From: Eutrophocola sp965662685 | Lineage (GTDB): Bacteria; Pseudomonadota; Gammaproteobacteria; Pseudomonadales; Pseudohongiellaceae | Direction: 5' to 3' | Assembly: GCA_965662685.1 (NCBI GenBank) | Contig: CBFIIQ010000030.1 | Span: 1-40,106 of the forward strand | Length of the DNA stretch: 40,106 nucleotides | Shown: positions 39,961 to 40,106 of the stretch, piece by piece | Position numbering within the stretch: the stretch's first letter is position 1 | How the letters are laid out: every line of letters begins with the position of its first letter | The notes under the pieces: generated by a model | Seen by the model: the letters and a program-made list of their open reading frames with translations, nothing else | Told to the model about the DNA's origin: nothing | Databases searched by the model: none | Program-made: the position numbers and the translations under genes

Positions 39961-40106
39961 ATGCCGGCTGAAACCACCAGCATTTCCGGTAATAACGCAG
40001 ACAGAAAAGCGAGCAGGAAAGCCTGCGCTGACGCCATTCGCGTGCTCAGTATGGATGCAGTTCAGAAGGCTAACTCAGGTCATCCGGGCGCGCCCATGGG
40101 TATGGC
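39961..40106 (+). CDS. tkt: Transketolase, N-terminal part (truncated by window end)
   Basis: Only the first 48 codons are in the window. After a 13-17 residue Ala/Ser/Asn-rich start, the sequence RKACADAIRVLSMDAVQKA and SGHPGAPMGMA is the transketolase N-terminal signature, with the His-Pro-Gly thiamine diphosphate contact. SD AGGAG at about 39949-39953. It runs off the right edge and is divergent from metK. Confidence 0.95.
   Translation, partial: MPAETTSISGNNADRKASRKACADAIRVLSMDAVQKANSGHPGAPMGM

Overview
The window looks like a piece of a heterotrophic, probably marine, gammaproteobacterial chromosome. The evidence is gene order and protein type: the run glyA-nrdR-ribD-ribE-ribBX-ribH-nusB-thiL-pgpA, a divergent metK/tkt pair with ahcY after metK, a BaeS/BaeR two-component pair, EttA, a full-length Lhr helicase and a type II PQQ alcohol dehydrogenase. 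I cannot name a genus. It is draft assembly: there is a 100-N gap inside lldP, flanked by an exact 77-bp duplication, and a 10-N gap in front of nusB. I see no rRNA, tRNA, CRISPR array, transposase or prophage block.

Layout. 0.1-2.8 kb: lactate permease and a membrane-anchored DsbA-like thioredoxin. 2.8-6.4 kb, minus strand: a lytic transglycosylase and baeR/baeS. 6.6-11.1 kb: lhr. 11.1-12.7 kb: a repeat-containing leader and a membrane diguanylate cyclase. 12.7-14.4 kb: a zinc alcohol dehydrogenase and a chromosomal protein resembling phage lambda replication protein P. 14.5-16.2 kb: ettA. 16.3-23.8 kb: the housekeeping run for one-carbon, riboflavin and thiamine metabolism. 24.1-27.1 kb: aldehyde dehydrogenase plus a LigM-type tetrahydrofolate-dependent O-demethylase, closed by a strong terminator. 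27.2-30 kb: desaturase, an Imm32-like small protein and an MscS-type channel. 30.1-33.3 kb: PQQ dehydrogenase-cytochrome lipoprotein, a heptamer repeat array and a membrane zinc protease. 33.4-34.9 kb: an overlapping 2-oxoglutarate oxygenase/sulfotransferase pair. 35.3-36.5 kb: cold-shock protein and a LigB-type extradiol dioxygenase. 36.6-40.1 kb: ahcY, metK and the start of tkt.

How the genes connect. GlyA, LigM, MetK and AhcY all touch the folate/S-adenosylmethionine methyl cycle. LigM would deliver methyl groups from methoxylated aromatics to tetrahydrofolate, and the aldehyde dehydrogenase beside it could make its acid substrate. RibD, RibE, RibBX and RibH supply riboflavin, but the GTP cyclohydrolase II half of RibBX lacks its zinc cysteines, so a separate RibA is expected elsewhere.

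The observations I rate highest are: an intrinsic-terminator hairpin directly against the ahcY ribosome-binding site, plus a possible folded leader ahead of metK (candidate methyl-cycle RNA control); the translationally coupled oxygenase-sulfotransferase module; the lambda-P-like gene outside any prophage; the heptamer array with inverted copies; and the diguanylate cyclase leader with a 9-bp tandem repeat and several GGA motifs of the type bound by CsrA/RsmA.
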